From Xestospongia bergquistia (taxonomy: Eukaryota > Porifera > Demospongiae > Haplosclerida > Petrosiidae), in the NCBI GenBank assembly GCA_963965975.1, contig OZ014418.1, positions 4,786,775 through 4,850,774 of the forward strand: DNA of 64,000 nt, written 5' to 3'. The position numbers were made by a program, and so were the translations under genes. How positions within the stretch are numbered: position 1 is the first letter of the stretch; each line of letters begins with the position of its first letter. Shown in pieces: positions 49,373 through 61,440 of the stretch. The notes beneath the pieces were generated by a model, which saw nothing but the letters and a program-made list of their open reading frames with translations, was not told the origin of the DNA and did not search any database.

Positions 49373-49401
49373 TCTAAAGTCTTTAATTTAAAGACTTTAG
49401 A
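49373..49401. repeat. Dyad H1: 29-nt palindrome, reference copy
   Basis: TCTAAAGTCTTTAA and TTAAAGACTTTAGA are exact reverse complements, 14 bp each, around one T at 49,387. The element is present once per monomer and is the most constant part of the unit by eye. Most changes are single-base: GTCATTAA in A2, ATTGAAAG in scattered copies, CAAAAG at the left end in B3. The centre is T in most subtypes and A in E and B3. It holds one TTTAAA per monomer. It could extrude as a cruciform or bind a dimeric protein; neither is shown by sequence alone. Confidence 0.95.
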
Positions 49402-49404
49402 AGG

Positions 49405-49450
49405 TTTAAACTATTGAGTAAAGTTTATAAAGTAAACTGCTCAGTCTAAA
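49405..49450. repeat. Dyad H2: imperfect nested hairpin, reference copy
   Basis: The inner stem is AGTTTA (49,422-49,427) and TAAACT (49,433-49,438) around TAAAG. An outer stem pairs TTTAGACT-ATT-GAG with CTCAGTCTAAA in A3 and similar monomers; in this A copy the left arm reads TTTAAAC and pairs less well. In B types the outer arms change together: ACTGATAGGTCTAAA on the right is nearly the reverse complement of TTTAGACTATTGAGT on the left. The dyad centre is about 43 bp from H1. Confidence 0.72.
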
Positions 49451-49472
49451 GGACTCTATGGGACTAAAGAAA

Positions 49473-49493
49473 TAAACTGCTATTAACAGTTTA
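49473..49493. repeat. Dyad H3: 21-nt palindrome, reference copy
   Basis: TAAACTGCTA-T-TAACAGTTTA has ten-base arms with one mismatch (C for T). B2 and most E monomers carry the exact AACTGTTATTAACAGTT. D2 monomers have CTGTTAACAG, a perfect even palindrome (GTTAAC core). The centre is 53 bp after that of H2 and 47 bp before the next H1. H3 is lost in G monomers (CTGTGAAAAGTTTAG) and in the E variant with TATTACTAG. Confidence 0.88.
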
Positions 49494-49515
49494 GTAAGTT
49501 CGTTTGCATTAACAC

Positions 49516-50830
49516 TCTAAAGTCTTTAATTTAAAGACTTTAGAAGGTTTAGACTATTGGGTAAAGTTTATAAGGTAGACTGCTAAGTATAAAGGACTCT
49601 ATGGGACTAAAGAAATAAACTGCTATTAACAGTTCAGTAAGTTTTTTTGCATTAACACTCTAAACTCTTTAAATTAAAGACTTTAGAAGGTTTAGACTAT
49701 TGAGCGAATTTTATAAAGTAAACTGGTCAGTCTAAAGGACTCTATGAAACTAACAAAATAAACTGTTATTAACAGTTTAGTAAGTTCGTCTGCATTAACA
49801 GTCTAAAGTCTTTAATTTAAAGACTTTAGAAGGTTTAGACTATTGAGTAAAGTTTATAAAGAAAACTGCTCAGGCTAAAGGACTCTATGGGACTAAAGAA
49901 ATAAACTGCTATTAACAGTTTAGTAAGTTTGTTTGCACTAACGCTCTAAAGTCTTTAATTTAAAGACTTTAGAAGGTTTAGAGTATTGAGTGAAGTTTAT
50001 AAAGTAAACAGCTCAGTTTAAAGGGCTCTATGAAACTAACTATATAAAATGCTGTTAACAGTTTAGTAAGTTTGTTTGCATTAACACTCAAAAGTCTTTA
50101 AATTAAAGACTTTAAAAGGTTTAGACTATTGAGTGAAGTTTGTAAAGTAAACTGATAGGTCTAAAGGACTCTATGGGACAAACTAAATAAACTATTATTA
50201 ACAGTTTAGTAAATTAGTTTGTGATAACACTCTAAAGTCTTTAATTTAAAGACTTTAGAAGGTTTAAAGTATTGAGTAAAGTTTATAAACTAAACTGCTC
50301 AGTCTAAAGGACTCTATCGGACTAAAAAAATAAACTGCTATTAACATTTTAGTAAGTTCGTTTGCACTAACACTCTAAAGTCTTTAATTTAAAGACTTTA
50401 GAAGGTTTAGACTATTGAGTGAAGTTTTTTAAAGTAAACTGATAGGTCTAAAGGACTCTATGGGACTAACTAAATTAACTGCTATTAACAGTTTAGTAAG
50501 TTCGTTTGCATTAACACTCTAAAGTCTTTAATTTAGAGACTTTAGAAGGTTTAAACTATTGAGTAAATTTTATAAAGTAAACTGCTCAGTCTAAAGGACT
50601 CTATGGGACTTAAGAAATAAACTGCTATTAACAGTTTAGTGAGTTGGTTTGCATTAACACTCTAAAGTCTTTAATTTAAAGACTTTAGAAGGTTTAGACT
50701 ATGGGGTAAAGTTTATAAGGTAGACTGCTAAGTTTAAAGGACTCAATGGGACTAACGAATTAAACTGCTATTAACAGTTCAGTAAGTTTTTTTGCATTAA
50801 CACTCTAAAGTCTTTAAATTAAAGACTTTA
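49516..50830 (+). repeat. Satellite monomers C-E-A2-D2-B3-A-B1-A-C
   Basis: About nine monomers, a variant of the ten-step repeat in which D-A3-B2 is replaced by D2-B3. The A near 50,265-50,360 has ACTAAAAAAATAAAC and TTAACATTTTAG, the same combination as 47,160-47,200, 41,710-41,750 and 30,560-30,600. This shows that this A variant travels with the following B1. Confidence 0.8.
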
Positions 50831-53800
50831 GAAGGTTTAGAGTATTGAGTAAAGTTTATAAAGTAAACAGCTCAGTCTAAAGGGCTGTATGAAACTAACT
50901 ATATAAACTGCTGTTAACAGTTTAGTAAGTTGGTTTGCATTAACACTCTAAAGTCTTTAATTTAAAGACTTTAGAAGGTTTAGACTATTGGGTAAAGTTT
51001 ATAAGGTAGACTGCTAAGTTTAAAGGACTCTATGGGATTAAAGAAATGAACTGCTATTAACAGTTCAGTAAGTTTGTTTGCATTAACACTCTAAAGTCTT
51101 TAAATTAAAGACTTTAGAAGGTTTAGACTATTGAGCGAAGTTTATAATGTAAACTGCTCAGTCTAAAGGACTCTATGAGACTAAAGAAATAAACTGCTAT
51201 TAACAGTTTAGTAAGTTGGTTTGCATTAACCCTCTAAAGTCATTAATTTAAAGACTTTAGAAGGTTTAGACTATTGAGTGAAGTTTGCAAAGTAAACTGA
51301 TAGGTCTAAAGGACTCTATGGGACTAACTAAATTAACTGTTATTAACAGTTTAGTAAGTTGGTTTGCATTAACACTCTAAAGTCTTTAATTTAAAGACTT
51401 TAGAAGGTTTAGACTATTGAGTGAAGTTTGTAAAGTAAACTGATAGGTCTAAAGGACTCTATGGGACTAACTAAATAAACCATTATTAACAGTTTAGTAA
51501 GTTAGTTTGTGATAACACTCTAAAGTCTATAATTTAAAGACTCTAGAAGGTTTAGACTATTGAGTAAAGTTTATAATGTAAACTGCTCAGTCTGAAGGAC
51601 TCTATGGGACAAAAGAAATAAACTGCTATTAACAGTTTAGTAAGTTGGTTTGCATTAACCCTCTAAAGTCTTTAATTTAAAGACTTTAGAAGGTTTAGAC
51701 TATTGAGTGAAGTTTGTAAAGTAAACTGATTGGTCTAAAGGACTCTATGGGACTAACTAAATTAACCGTTATTAACAGTTTAGTAAGTTGGTTTGCATTA
51801 ACACTCTAAAGTCTTTAATTTAAAGACTTTAGAAGGTTTAAACTATTGAGTAAAGTTTATAAAGTAAACTGCTCAGTCTAAAGGACTCTATGGGACTAAA
51901 GAAATAAACTGCTATTAACAGTTTAGTAAATTGGTTTGCATTAACCCTCTAAAGTCTTTAATTTAAAGACTTTAGAAGGTTTAGACTATTGAGTGAAGTT
52001 TTTAAAGTAAACTGATAGGTCTAAAGGACTCTATGGGACTAACTAAATTAACTGCTATTAACAGTTTAGTAAGTTCGTTTGCATTAACACTCTAAAGTCT
52101 TTAATTTAAAGACTTTAGAAGGTTTAAACTATTGAGTAAAGTTTATAAAGTAAACTGCTCAGTCTAAAGGACTCTATGGGACAAAAGAAATAAACTGCTA
52201 TTAACAGTTTAGTAAGTTGGTTTGCATTAACACTCTAAAGTCTTTAATTTAAAGACTTTAGAAGGTTTAGACTATTGGGTAAAGTTTATAAGGTAGACTG
52301 CTAATTTTAAAGGACTCTATGGGACTAAAGAAATGAACTGCTATTAACAGTTCAGTAAGTTTTTTTGCATTAACACTCTAAAGTCTTTAAATTAAAGACT
52401 TTAGAAGTTTTAGACTATTGAGCGAAGTTTATAAAGTAAACTGGTCAGTCTAAAGGACTCTATGAAACTAACAAAATAAACTGTTATTAACAGTATAGTA
52501 AGTTCGTCTGCATTAACACTCTAAAGTCTTTAATTTAAAGACTTTAGAAGGTTTAGTCTATTGAGTAAAGTTTATAAAGTAAAATGCTCAGTGTAAAGGA
52601 CTCTATGGGACTAAAGAAATAAACTGCTATTAACAGTTCAGTAAGTTTGTTTGCATTAACGCTCTAAAGTCTTTAATTTAAAGACTTTAGAAGGTTTAGA
52701 GTATTGAGTGAAGTTTATAAAGTAAACACCTCAGTATAAAGCGCTCTATGAAACTGACTAAATCAACTATTATTAACAGTTTTGTAAGTTGGTTTGTGAT
52801 AACAGTCTAAAGTCTTTAATTTAAAGACTTTAGAAGGTTTAGACTATTTAGTAAAGTTTATAAAGTAAACTGCTCAGTTTAAAGGACTCTATGGGACTAA
52901 AGAAATAAACTGCTATTAACAGTTTAGTAAGTTGGTTTGCATTAACCCTCTAAAGTCTTTAATTTAAAGACTTTAAAAGGTTTAGACTATTGAGTGAATT
53001 TTTTTAAAGTAAACTGATAGGTCTAAAGGACTCTATGGGACTAACTAAATTAACTGCTATTAACAGTTTAGTAAGTTCGTTTGCATTAACACTCTAAAGT
53101 CTTTAATTTAATGACTTTAGAAGGTTTAGACTATTGGGTAAAGTTTATAAGGTAGACTGCTAAGTTTAAAGGACTCTATGGGACTAAAGAAATGAACTGC
53201 TATTAACAGTTCAGTAAGTTCGTTTGCATTAACGCTCTAAAGTCTTTAATTTAAAGACTTTAGAAGGTTTAGAGTATTGAGTGAAGTTTATAAAGTAAAC
53301 AGCTCAGTCTAAAGGGCTCTATGAAACTAACTATATAAACTGCTGTTAACAGTTTAGTAAGTTGGTTTGCATTAACACTCAAAAGTCTTTAAATTAAAGA
53401 CTTTAGAAGGTTTAGACTATTGAGTGAAGTTTTTAAAGTAAACTGATAGGTCTAAAGGACTCTATGGGACTAACTAAATAAACTATTATTAACAGTTTAG
53501 TAAGTTAGTTTGTGAAACACTCTAAAGTCTTTAATTTAAAGACTTTAGAATGTTTAGACTATTGAGTAAAGTTTATAAAGTAAACTGCTCAGTTTAAAGG
53601 ACTCTATGGGACTAAAGAAATAAACTGCTATTAACAGTTTAGTAATTTGGTTTGCATTAACCCTCTAAAGTCTTTAATTTAAAGACTTTAGAAGGTTTAG
53701 ACGATTGAGTGAAGTTTTTTAAAGTAAACTGATAGGTCTAAAGGACTCTATGGGACTAACTAAATTAACTGCTATTAACAGTTTAGTAAGTTCGTTTGCA

Positions 53801-55379
53801 TTAACACTCTAAAGTCTTTAATTTAAAGACTTTAGAAGGTTTAGACTATTGGGTAAAGTTTATAAGGTAGACTGATAAGTTTAAAGGACTCTATGGGACT
53901 AAAGAAATGAACTGCTATTAACAGTTCAGTAAGTTTGTTTGCATTAACGCTCTAAAGTCTTTAATTTAAAGACTTTAGAAGTTTTAGAGTATTGAGTGAA
54001 GTTTATAAAGTAAACGGCTCAGTCTAAAGGGCTCTATGAAACTAACTATATAAACTGCTGTTAACAGTTTAGTAAGTTGGTTTGCATTAACACTCAAAAG
54101 TCTTTAAATTAAAGACTTTAGAAGGTTTAGACTATTGAGTGAAGTTTGTAAAGTAAACTGATAGGTCTAAAGGACTCTCTGGGACTAACTAAATAAACTA
54201 TTATTAACAGTTTAGTAAGTTAGTTTCTGATAACACTCTAAAGTCTTTAATTTAAAGACTTTAGAATGTTTAGACTATTGAGTAAAGTTTATAAAGTAAA
54301 CTGCTCAGTCTAAAGGACTCTATGGGACAAAAAAATAAGCTGCTATTAACAGTTTAGTAAGTTGGTTTGCATTAACACTCTAAAGTCTTTAATTTAAAGA
54401 CTTTAGAAGGTTTAGACTATTGGGTAAAGTTTATAAGGTAGACTGCTAAGTTTAAAGGACTCTATGGGACTAAAGAAATAAACTGCTATTAACAGTTCAG
54501 TAAGTTTGTTTGCATTAACACTCTAAAGTCTTTAAATTAAAGACTTTAGAAGGTTTAGACTATTGAGCGAAGTTTATAAAGTAAACTGGTCAGTCTAAAG
54601 GACTCTATGAAACTAACAAAATAAACTGTTATTAACAATATAGTAAGTTCGTCTGCATTAACACTCTAAAGTCTTTAATTTAAAGACTTTAGAAGGTTTA
54701 GTCTATTGAGTAAAGTTTATAAAGTAAACTGCTCAGTGTAAAGGACTCTATGGGACTAAAGAAATTAACTGCTATTAACAGTTTAGTAAGTTTGTTTGCA
54801 TTAACGCTCTAAAGTCTTTAATTTAAAGACTTTAGAAGGTTTAGAGTATTGAGTAAAGTTTATAAAGTAAACAGCTCAGTCTAAAGCGCTTTATGAAACT
54901 GACTAAATCAACTATTATTAACAGTTTTGTAAGTTGGTTTGTGATAACACTCTAAAGTGTTTAATTTAAAGACTTTAGAAGGTTTAGACTATTGAGTAAA
55001 GTTTATAAAGTAAACTACTCAGTTTAAAGGACTCTATGGGACTAAAGAAATAAACTGCTATTAACAGTTTAGTAAGTTGGTTTGCATTAACCCTCTAAAG
55101 TCTTTAATTTAAAGACTTTAGAATGTTTAGACTATTGAGTGAAGTTTTTTAAAGTAAACTGATAGGTCTAAAGGACTCTATGGGACAACTAAATTAACTG
55201 CTATTAACAGTTTAGTAAGTTCGTTTGCATTAACACTCTAAAGTCTTTAATTTAAAGACTTTAGAAGGTTTAGACTATTGGGTAAAGTTTATAAGGTAGA
55301 CTGGTAAGTTTAAAGGACTCTATGGGACTAAAGAAATGAACTGCTATTAACAGTTCAGTAAGTTTGTTTGCATTAACGC

Positions 55380-56521
55380 TCTAAACTCTTTAATTTAAAG
55401 ACTTTAGAAGGTTTAGAGTATTGAGTGAAGTTTATAAAGTAAACAGCTCAGTCTAAAGGGCTCTATGAAACTAACTATATAAACTGCTGTTAACAGTTTA
55501 GTAAGTTGGTTTGCATTAACACTCAAAAGTCTTTAAATTAAAGACTTTAGAAGGTTTAGACTATTGAGTGAAGTTTGTAAAGTAAACTGATAGGTCTAAA
55601 GGACTCTATGGGACTAACTAAATAAACTATTATTAACAGTTTAGTAAGTTAGTTTGTGATAACACTCTAAAGTCTTTAATTTAAAGACTTTAGAATGTTT
55701 AGACTATTGAGTAAAGTTTATAAAGTAAACTGCGCAGTTAAAGGACTCTATGGGACTAAAGAAACCAACTGCTATTAACAATTTAGTAAGTTGGTTTGCA
55801 TTAACACTCTAAAGTTTTTAATTTAAAGACATTAGAAGGTTTAGACTATTGAGTGAAGTTTATAAAGTAAACAGCTCAGTCTAATTGGCTCTACGAAACT
55901 AACTAAATAAACTGCTGTGAAAAGTTTAGTCAGGTGGTTTGCATTAACACTCTAAATTCTTTAATTTAAAGACTTTAGAAGGTTTAGAGTATTGAGTGAA
56001 GTATATAAAGTAAACAGCTCAGTCTAAAGGGCTCTATGAAACTAACTATATAAACTGCTGTTAACAGTTTAGTAAGTTGGTTTGCATTAACACTCAAAAG
56101 TCTTTAAATTAAAGACTTTAGAAGGTTTAGACTATTGAGTGAAGTTTGTAAAGTAAACTGATAGGTCTAAAGGACTCTATGGGACTAACTAAATAAACTA
56201 TTATTAACAGTTTAGTAAGTTAGTTTGTGATAACACTCTAAAGTCTTTAATTTAAAGACTTTAGAATGTTTAGACTATTGACTAAAGTTTATAAAGTAAA
56301 CTGCGCAGTTAAAGGACTCTATGGGACTAAAGAAACCAACTGCTATTAACAGTTTAGTAAGTTGGTTTGCATTAACACTCTAAAGTTTTTAATTTAAAGA
56401 CTTTAGAAGGTTTAGACTATTGAGTGAAGTTTATAAAGTAAACAGCTCAGTCTAATTGGCATTACGAAACTAACTAAATAAACTGCTGTGAAAAGTTTAG
56501 TCAGGTGGTTTGCATTAACAC
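55380..56521 (+). repeat. Nested D2-B3-A'-G four-monomer repeat in segment II (571 bp x2)
   Basis: Copies at 55,380-55,950 and 55,951-56,521, with GCGCAG at 55,732 and 56,303. It is the counterpart of 6,143-7,284 at an offset of 49,237 bp. G monomers again have GCTGTGAAAAGTTTAG and TCAGGTGG in place of H3. Further G-like monomers occur near 18,980 and 60,490. Confidence 0.88.
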
Positions 56522-59500
56522 TCTAAATTCTTTAATTTAAAGACTTTAGAAGGTTTAGACTATTTAGTAAAGTTTATAAAGTAAACTGCTCAGTCTAAAG
56601 AACTCAATGGGACTAAACAGATAAACTGCTGTTAACAGTTTAGTAAGTTGGTTTGCATTAGTCCTCTAAAGTCTTTAATTTAAAGACTTTAGAAAGCTTA
56701 CACTATTTAGTGAACTTTGTAAAGTAAGCTGATAGGTCTAAAGGAATCTATGGGCTAACTAAATAAACTGCTATTAACAGTTTAGTAAGTTTGTTTGCAT
56801 TAACACTGTAAAGTCTTTTAATTAAAGACTTCAGAGGGTTTAAACTATTGAGTAAAGTTTATAAAGTACACTGCTCAGTCTAAAGGACTCTATGGGGCTA
56901 AAGAAATAAACTGCTATTAACAGTTCAGTAAGATGGCTTGCGTTAACACTTTAAAGTCTTTAATTTAAAGACTTTAAAAGGTTTAGACTATTGGTTAAAG
57001 TTTATAAGGTAGACTGCTAAGTTTAAAGGACTCTATGAGACTGAAGAAATGAACTGCTATTAACAGTTCAGTAAGTTGGTTTGCATTAACACTCTAAAGT
57101 CTTTAAATTAAAGAATTTAGAAGGTTTAGACTGTCGAGCTAAGTTTATAAAGTAAACTGGTCAGTCTAAAGGACTCTATGAAACTAACTATATAAACTGT
57201 TATTAACAGTTTAGTAAGTTCGTTTGCATTAACACTCTAAAGTCATTAATTTAAAGACTTTAGAAGGTTTAGACTATTGAGTAAAGTTTATAAAGTAAAC
57301 TGCTCAGTCTAAAGGACTCTATGGGACTAAAGAAATAAACTGCTATTAACAGTTTAGTAAGTTTCTTTGCATTAACGATCTAAAGTCTTTAATTTAAAGA
57401 CTTTAGAAGGTTTAGAGTATTGAGTGAAGTTTATAAAGTAAACAGCTCAGTCTAAAGGGCTCTATGAAACTAACTAAATAAACTATTATTAACAGTTTAG
57501 TAAGTTAGTTTGTGATAACACTCTAAAGTCTTTAATTTAAAGACTTTAGAAGTTTTAGACTATTGAGCGAAGTTTATAATGTAAACTGGTCAGTCTAAAG
57601 GACTCTATGAAACTAACTAAATAAACTGTTATTAACAGTTTAGTAAGTTCGTTTGCATTAACAGTCTAAAGTCATTAATTGAAAGACTTTAGAAGGTTTA
57701 GACTATTGAGTAAAGTTTATAAAGTAAACTGCTCAGTGTAAAGGCCTCTATGGCACTAAAGAAATCAACTGCTATTAACAGTTATAGTAAATTTGTTTGC
57801 ATTAACGCTCTAAAGTCTTTAATTTAAAGACTTTAGAAGGTTTAGAGTATTGAGTGAAGTTTATAAAGTAAACAGCTCAGTCTAAAGGGCTCTATGAAAC
57901 TAACTAAATAAACTATTATTAACAGTTTAGTAAGTTAGTTTGTGATAACACCCTAAAGTCTTTAATTTAAAGACTTTAGAAGGTTTAGACTATTGAGTAA
58001 AGTTTATAAAGTAAACTGCTCAGTCTAAAGGACTCTATGGGACTAAAGAAATAAACTGCTATTAACAGTTTAGTAAGTTGGTTTGCATTAACCCTCTAAA
58101 GTCTTTAACTTAAAGACTTTAGCAGGTTTAGACTATTGAGTGAAGTTTGTAAAGTAAACTGATAGGTCTAAAGGACTCTATGGGACTAACTAAATTAACT
58201 GTTATTAACAGTTTAGTAAGTTGGTTTGCATTAACACTCTAAAGTCTTTAATTTAAAGACTTTAGAAGTTTTACACTATTGAATAAAGTTCATAAAGTAA
58301 ACTGCTCAGTCTAAAGGACTCTATGGGACTAAAGAAATAAACTGCTATTAACAGTTTAGTAAGTTGGTTTGCATTAACCCTCTAAAGTCTTTAATTTAAA
58401 GACTTTAGAAGGTTTAGACTATTGAGTGAAGTTTTTTAAAGTAAACTGATAGGTCTAAAGGACTCTATGCGACTAACTAAATTAACTGCTATTAACAGTT
58501 TAGTAAGTTCGTTTCCATTAACACTCTAAAGTCTTTAATTTAAAGACTTTAGAAGGTTTAAACTATTGAGTAAAGTTTATAAAGTAAACTGCTCAGTCTA
58601 AAGGACTCTATGGGACTAAAGAAATAAACTGCTATTAACAGTTCAGTAAGTTTGTTTGCATTAACACTCTAAACTCTTTAATTTAAAGACTTTAGAAGGT
58701 CTAGACTATTGAATAAAGTTTATAAAGTAAACTGCTCAGTGTAAAGGACTCTATGGGACTAAAGAAATAAACTATTATTAACAGTTATAGCAAGTTTGTT
58801 TGCATTAACGCTCTAAAGTCTTTAATTTAAAGACTTTAGAAGGTTTAGAGTATTGAGTGAAGTTTATAAAGTAAACAGCTCAATCTAAAGGGCTCTATGA
58901 AACTAACTAAATAAACTATTATTAACAGTTTAGTAAGTTTGTTTGTGATAAGTCTCTAAAGTCTTTAATTTAAAGACTTTAGAAGGTTTAGACTATTGAG
59001 TAAAGTTTACAAAGTAAACTGCTCAATCTAAAGGGCTCTATGGGACTAAAGAAATAAACTGCTATTAACAGTTTAGTAAGTTGGTTTGCATTAACCCTCT
59101 AAAGTCTTTAATTTAAAGACTTTAGAAGGTTTAGACCATTGCGTGAAGTTTGTAAAGTAAACTGATAGGTCTAAAGGACTCTATGGGACTAACTAAATTA
59201 ACTGTTATTAACAGTTTAGTAAGTTGTTTTGCATTAACACTCTAAAGTCTTTAATTTAAAGACTTTGGAAGGTTTAAACTATTTAGTAAAGTTTATAAAG
59301 TAAACTGCTCAGTCTAAAGGACTCTTTGGGACTAAAGAAATAAACTGCTATTAACTGTTTAGTAAGTTGGTTTGCATTAACCCTCTAAAGTCTTTATTTT
59401 AAAGACTTTAGAAGGTTTAGAACATTGCGTGAAGTTTGTAAAGTAAACTGATAGGTCTAAAGGACTCTATGGGACTAACTAAATTAACTGTTATTAACAG

Positions 59501-60579
59501 TTTAGTAAGTTGTTTTGCATTAACACTCTAAATTCTTTAATTTAAAGACTTTGGAAGGTTTAAACTATTGAGTAAAGTTTATAAAGTAAACTTCTCAGTC
59601 TAAAGGACTCTATGGGACTAAAGAAATAAACTGCTATTAACAGTTTAGTAAGTTGGTTTGCATTAACCCTCTAAAGTCTTTAATTTAAAGACTTTAGAAG
59701 GTTTAGACTATTGAGTGAAGTTTTTTAAATTAAACTGCTCAGTCTAAAGGACTCTATGGGACTAAAGAAATAAACTGCTATTAACAGTTCAGTAAGTTGG
59801 TTTGCATTAACACTCTAAAGTCTTTAATTTAAAGACTTTAGAAGGTTTAGACTATTGGGTAAAGATTATAAGGTAGACTGCTAAGTTTAAAGGACTCTAT
59901 GGGACTAAAGAAATGAACTGCTATTAACAGTTCAGTAAGTTTGTTTGCATTAACACTCTAAAGTCTTTAAATTAAAGACTTTAGAAGGTTTAGACTATTG
60001 AGCGAAGTTTATAAAGTAAACTGGTCAGTCTAAAGGACTCTATGAAACTAACTAAATAAACTTTTACTACTAGTTTAGTAAGTTGGTTTGCATTAACCCT
60101 CTAAAGTCTTTAATTTAAAGACTTTAGAAGGATAAGACTATTGAGTGAAGTTTGTAACGTAAACTGATAGGTCTAAAGGACTCTATGGGACTAACTAAAT
60201 AAACTGCTATTAACAGTTCAGTAAGTTGGTTTGCATTAGCGCTCTAAAGTCTTTAATTTAAAGACTTTAGAAGGTTTAGACTATTGAGTGAAGTTTGTAA
60301 AGTAAACTTCTCAGTTAAAGGACACTATGGGACTAAAGAAACCAACTGCTATTAACAGTTTAGTAAGTTCGTTTGCATTAACACTATAAAGTCTTTAATT
60401 TAAAGACTTTAGAAGGTTTAGACTATTGAGTGAAGTTTATAAAGTAAACAGCTCAGTCTAAAGGGCTCTATGAAACTAACTAAATAAACTGCTGTGAAAA
60501 GTTTAGTCAAGTGGTTTGCATAAACACTCTAAATTCTTTAATTTAAAAACTTTAGAAGGTTTAGACTATTGAGTAAAGT

Positions 60580-61440
60580 TTATAAGTAAACTGCTCAGTC
60601 TAAAGAACTCAATGGGACTAAAGAAATAAACTGCTATTAACATTTTAGTAAGTTGGTTTGCATTAGCCCTGTAAAGTCTTTAATTTAAAGACTTTAGAAG
60701 ACTTAGACTATTTAGTGAACTTTGTAAAGTAAACTGATAGCTCTAAAGGAATCTATGGGCTAACTAAACAAACTGCTATTAACAGTTTAGTAAGTTAGTT
60801 TGCATTAACACTCTAAAGTCTTTAATTTAAAGACTTCAGAAGGTTTAAACTATTGAGTAAAGTTTATAAAGTACACTGCTCAGTCTAAAGGACTCTATGG
60901 GACTAAAGAAATAAACTGCTATTAACAGTTCAGTAAGATGGTTTGCATTAACACTTTAAAGTCTTTAATTTAAAGACTTTAGAAGGTTTAGACTATTGGG
61001 TAAGGTTTATAAAGTAAACTGGTCAGTCTAAAGGACTCTATGAAACTAACTAAATAAACTGTTATTAACAGTTTAGTAAGTTCGTTTGCATTAACACACT
61101 AAAGTCATTAATTTAAAGACTTTAGAAGGTTTAGACTGTTGAGTAAAGTTTATAAAGTAAACTGCTCAGTCTAAAGGAGTCTATGGGACTAAAGAAATAA
61201 ACTGCTATTAACAGTTTAGTAAGTTTGTTTGCATTAACGCTCTAAAGTCTTTAATTTAAAGACTTTAGAAGGTTTAGAGTATTGAGTGAAGTTTATAAAG
61301 TAAACAGCTCAGTCTAATGGGCTCTATGAAACTAACTAAATAAACTATTATTAACAGTTTAGTAAGTTAGTTTGTGATAACACTCAAAAGTCTTTAATTT
61401 AAAGACTTTAGAAGGTTTAGACTATTGAGTAAAGTTTATA
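60580..61440 (+). repeat. Six-monomer stretch present in segment II, missing from segment I near 19.07 kb
   Basis: Both segments share a G-like monomer followed by TAAATTCTTTAATTT (18,980-19,030 and 60,490-60,545). Segment II then continues AAGAACTCAATGGG, as in the 7.3 kb block. Segment I jumps to AAGGACTTTATGGG, which segment II reaches only at about 61,459. The landmark offset changes from 41,509 to 42,365, a difference of 856 bp or six monomers. A deletion in segment I by unequal exchange is the simplest reading. Confidence 0.8.

Larger units (their letters stand above)
48085..49515 (+). repeat. Reference ten-monomer higher-order repeat (C-D-E-A2-D-A3-B2-A-B1-A)
   Basis: This is the cleanest full example of the preferred subtype order: ten monomers, 1,431 bp, nine of 143 bp and one (B1) of 144 bp. 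The next C begins at 49,516, but there the first D is missing (C-E-A2-D2-B3-A-B1-A). The same ten-step order is found from about 27.65 to 29.07 kb. A twelve-step version with an extra C/B1 hybrid plus A makes up 24,317-27,752. Shortened versions occur at 44.7-46.4 and 51.6-52.7 kb. The order was read by eye from diagnostic words, so the modal order is well supported but assignments elsewhere in the window are approximate. Confidence 0.85.
49373..49515 (+). repeat. Subtype A monomer (reference, last of the ten)
   Basis: A canonical 143-bp A unit, used here to place the dyads. H1 is at 49,373-49,401, the H2 core at 49,422-49,438 and H3 at 49,473-49,493. The word TAAACTGCT occurs twice, 40 bp apart, once in the right arm of H2 and once in the left arm of H3. 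This is a possible trace of an older, shorter repeat. Confidence 0.92.

Noticed and set aside
49373..49401. Rho-independent terminator or transcription terminator at H1
   Set aside because: The stem is AT-rich, has no GC core and no following T-tract, and occurs in every monomer. It is part of the satellite, not a terminator.
49490..49512. Octamer / POU-type site (GTTTGCATTAA)
   Set aside because: It differs from ATTTGCAT at one base and lies in a repeat of about 70% AT. D and B3 monomers replace it with GTTTGTGATAA, so there is no sign that the site is maintained.
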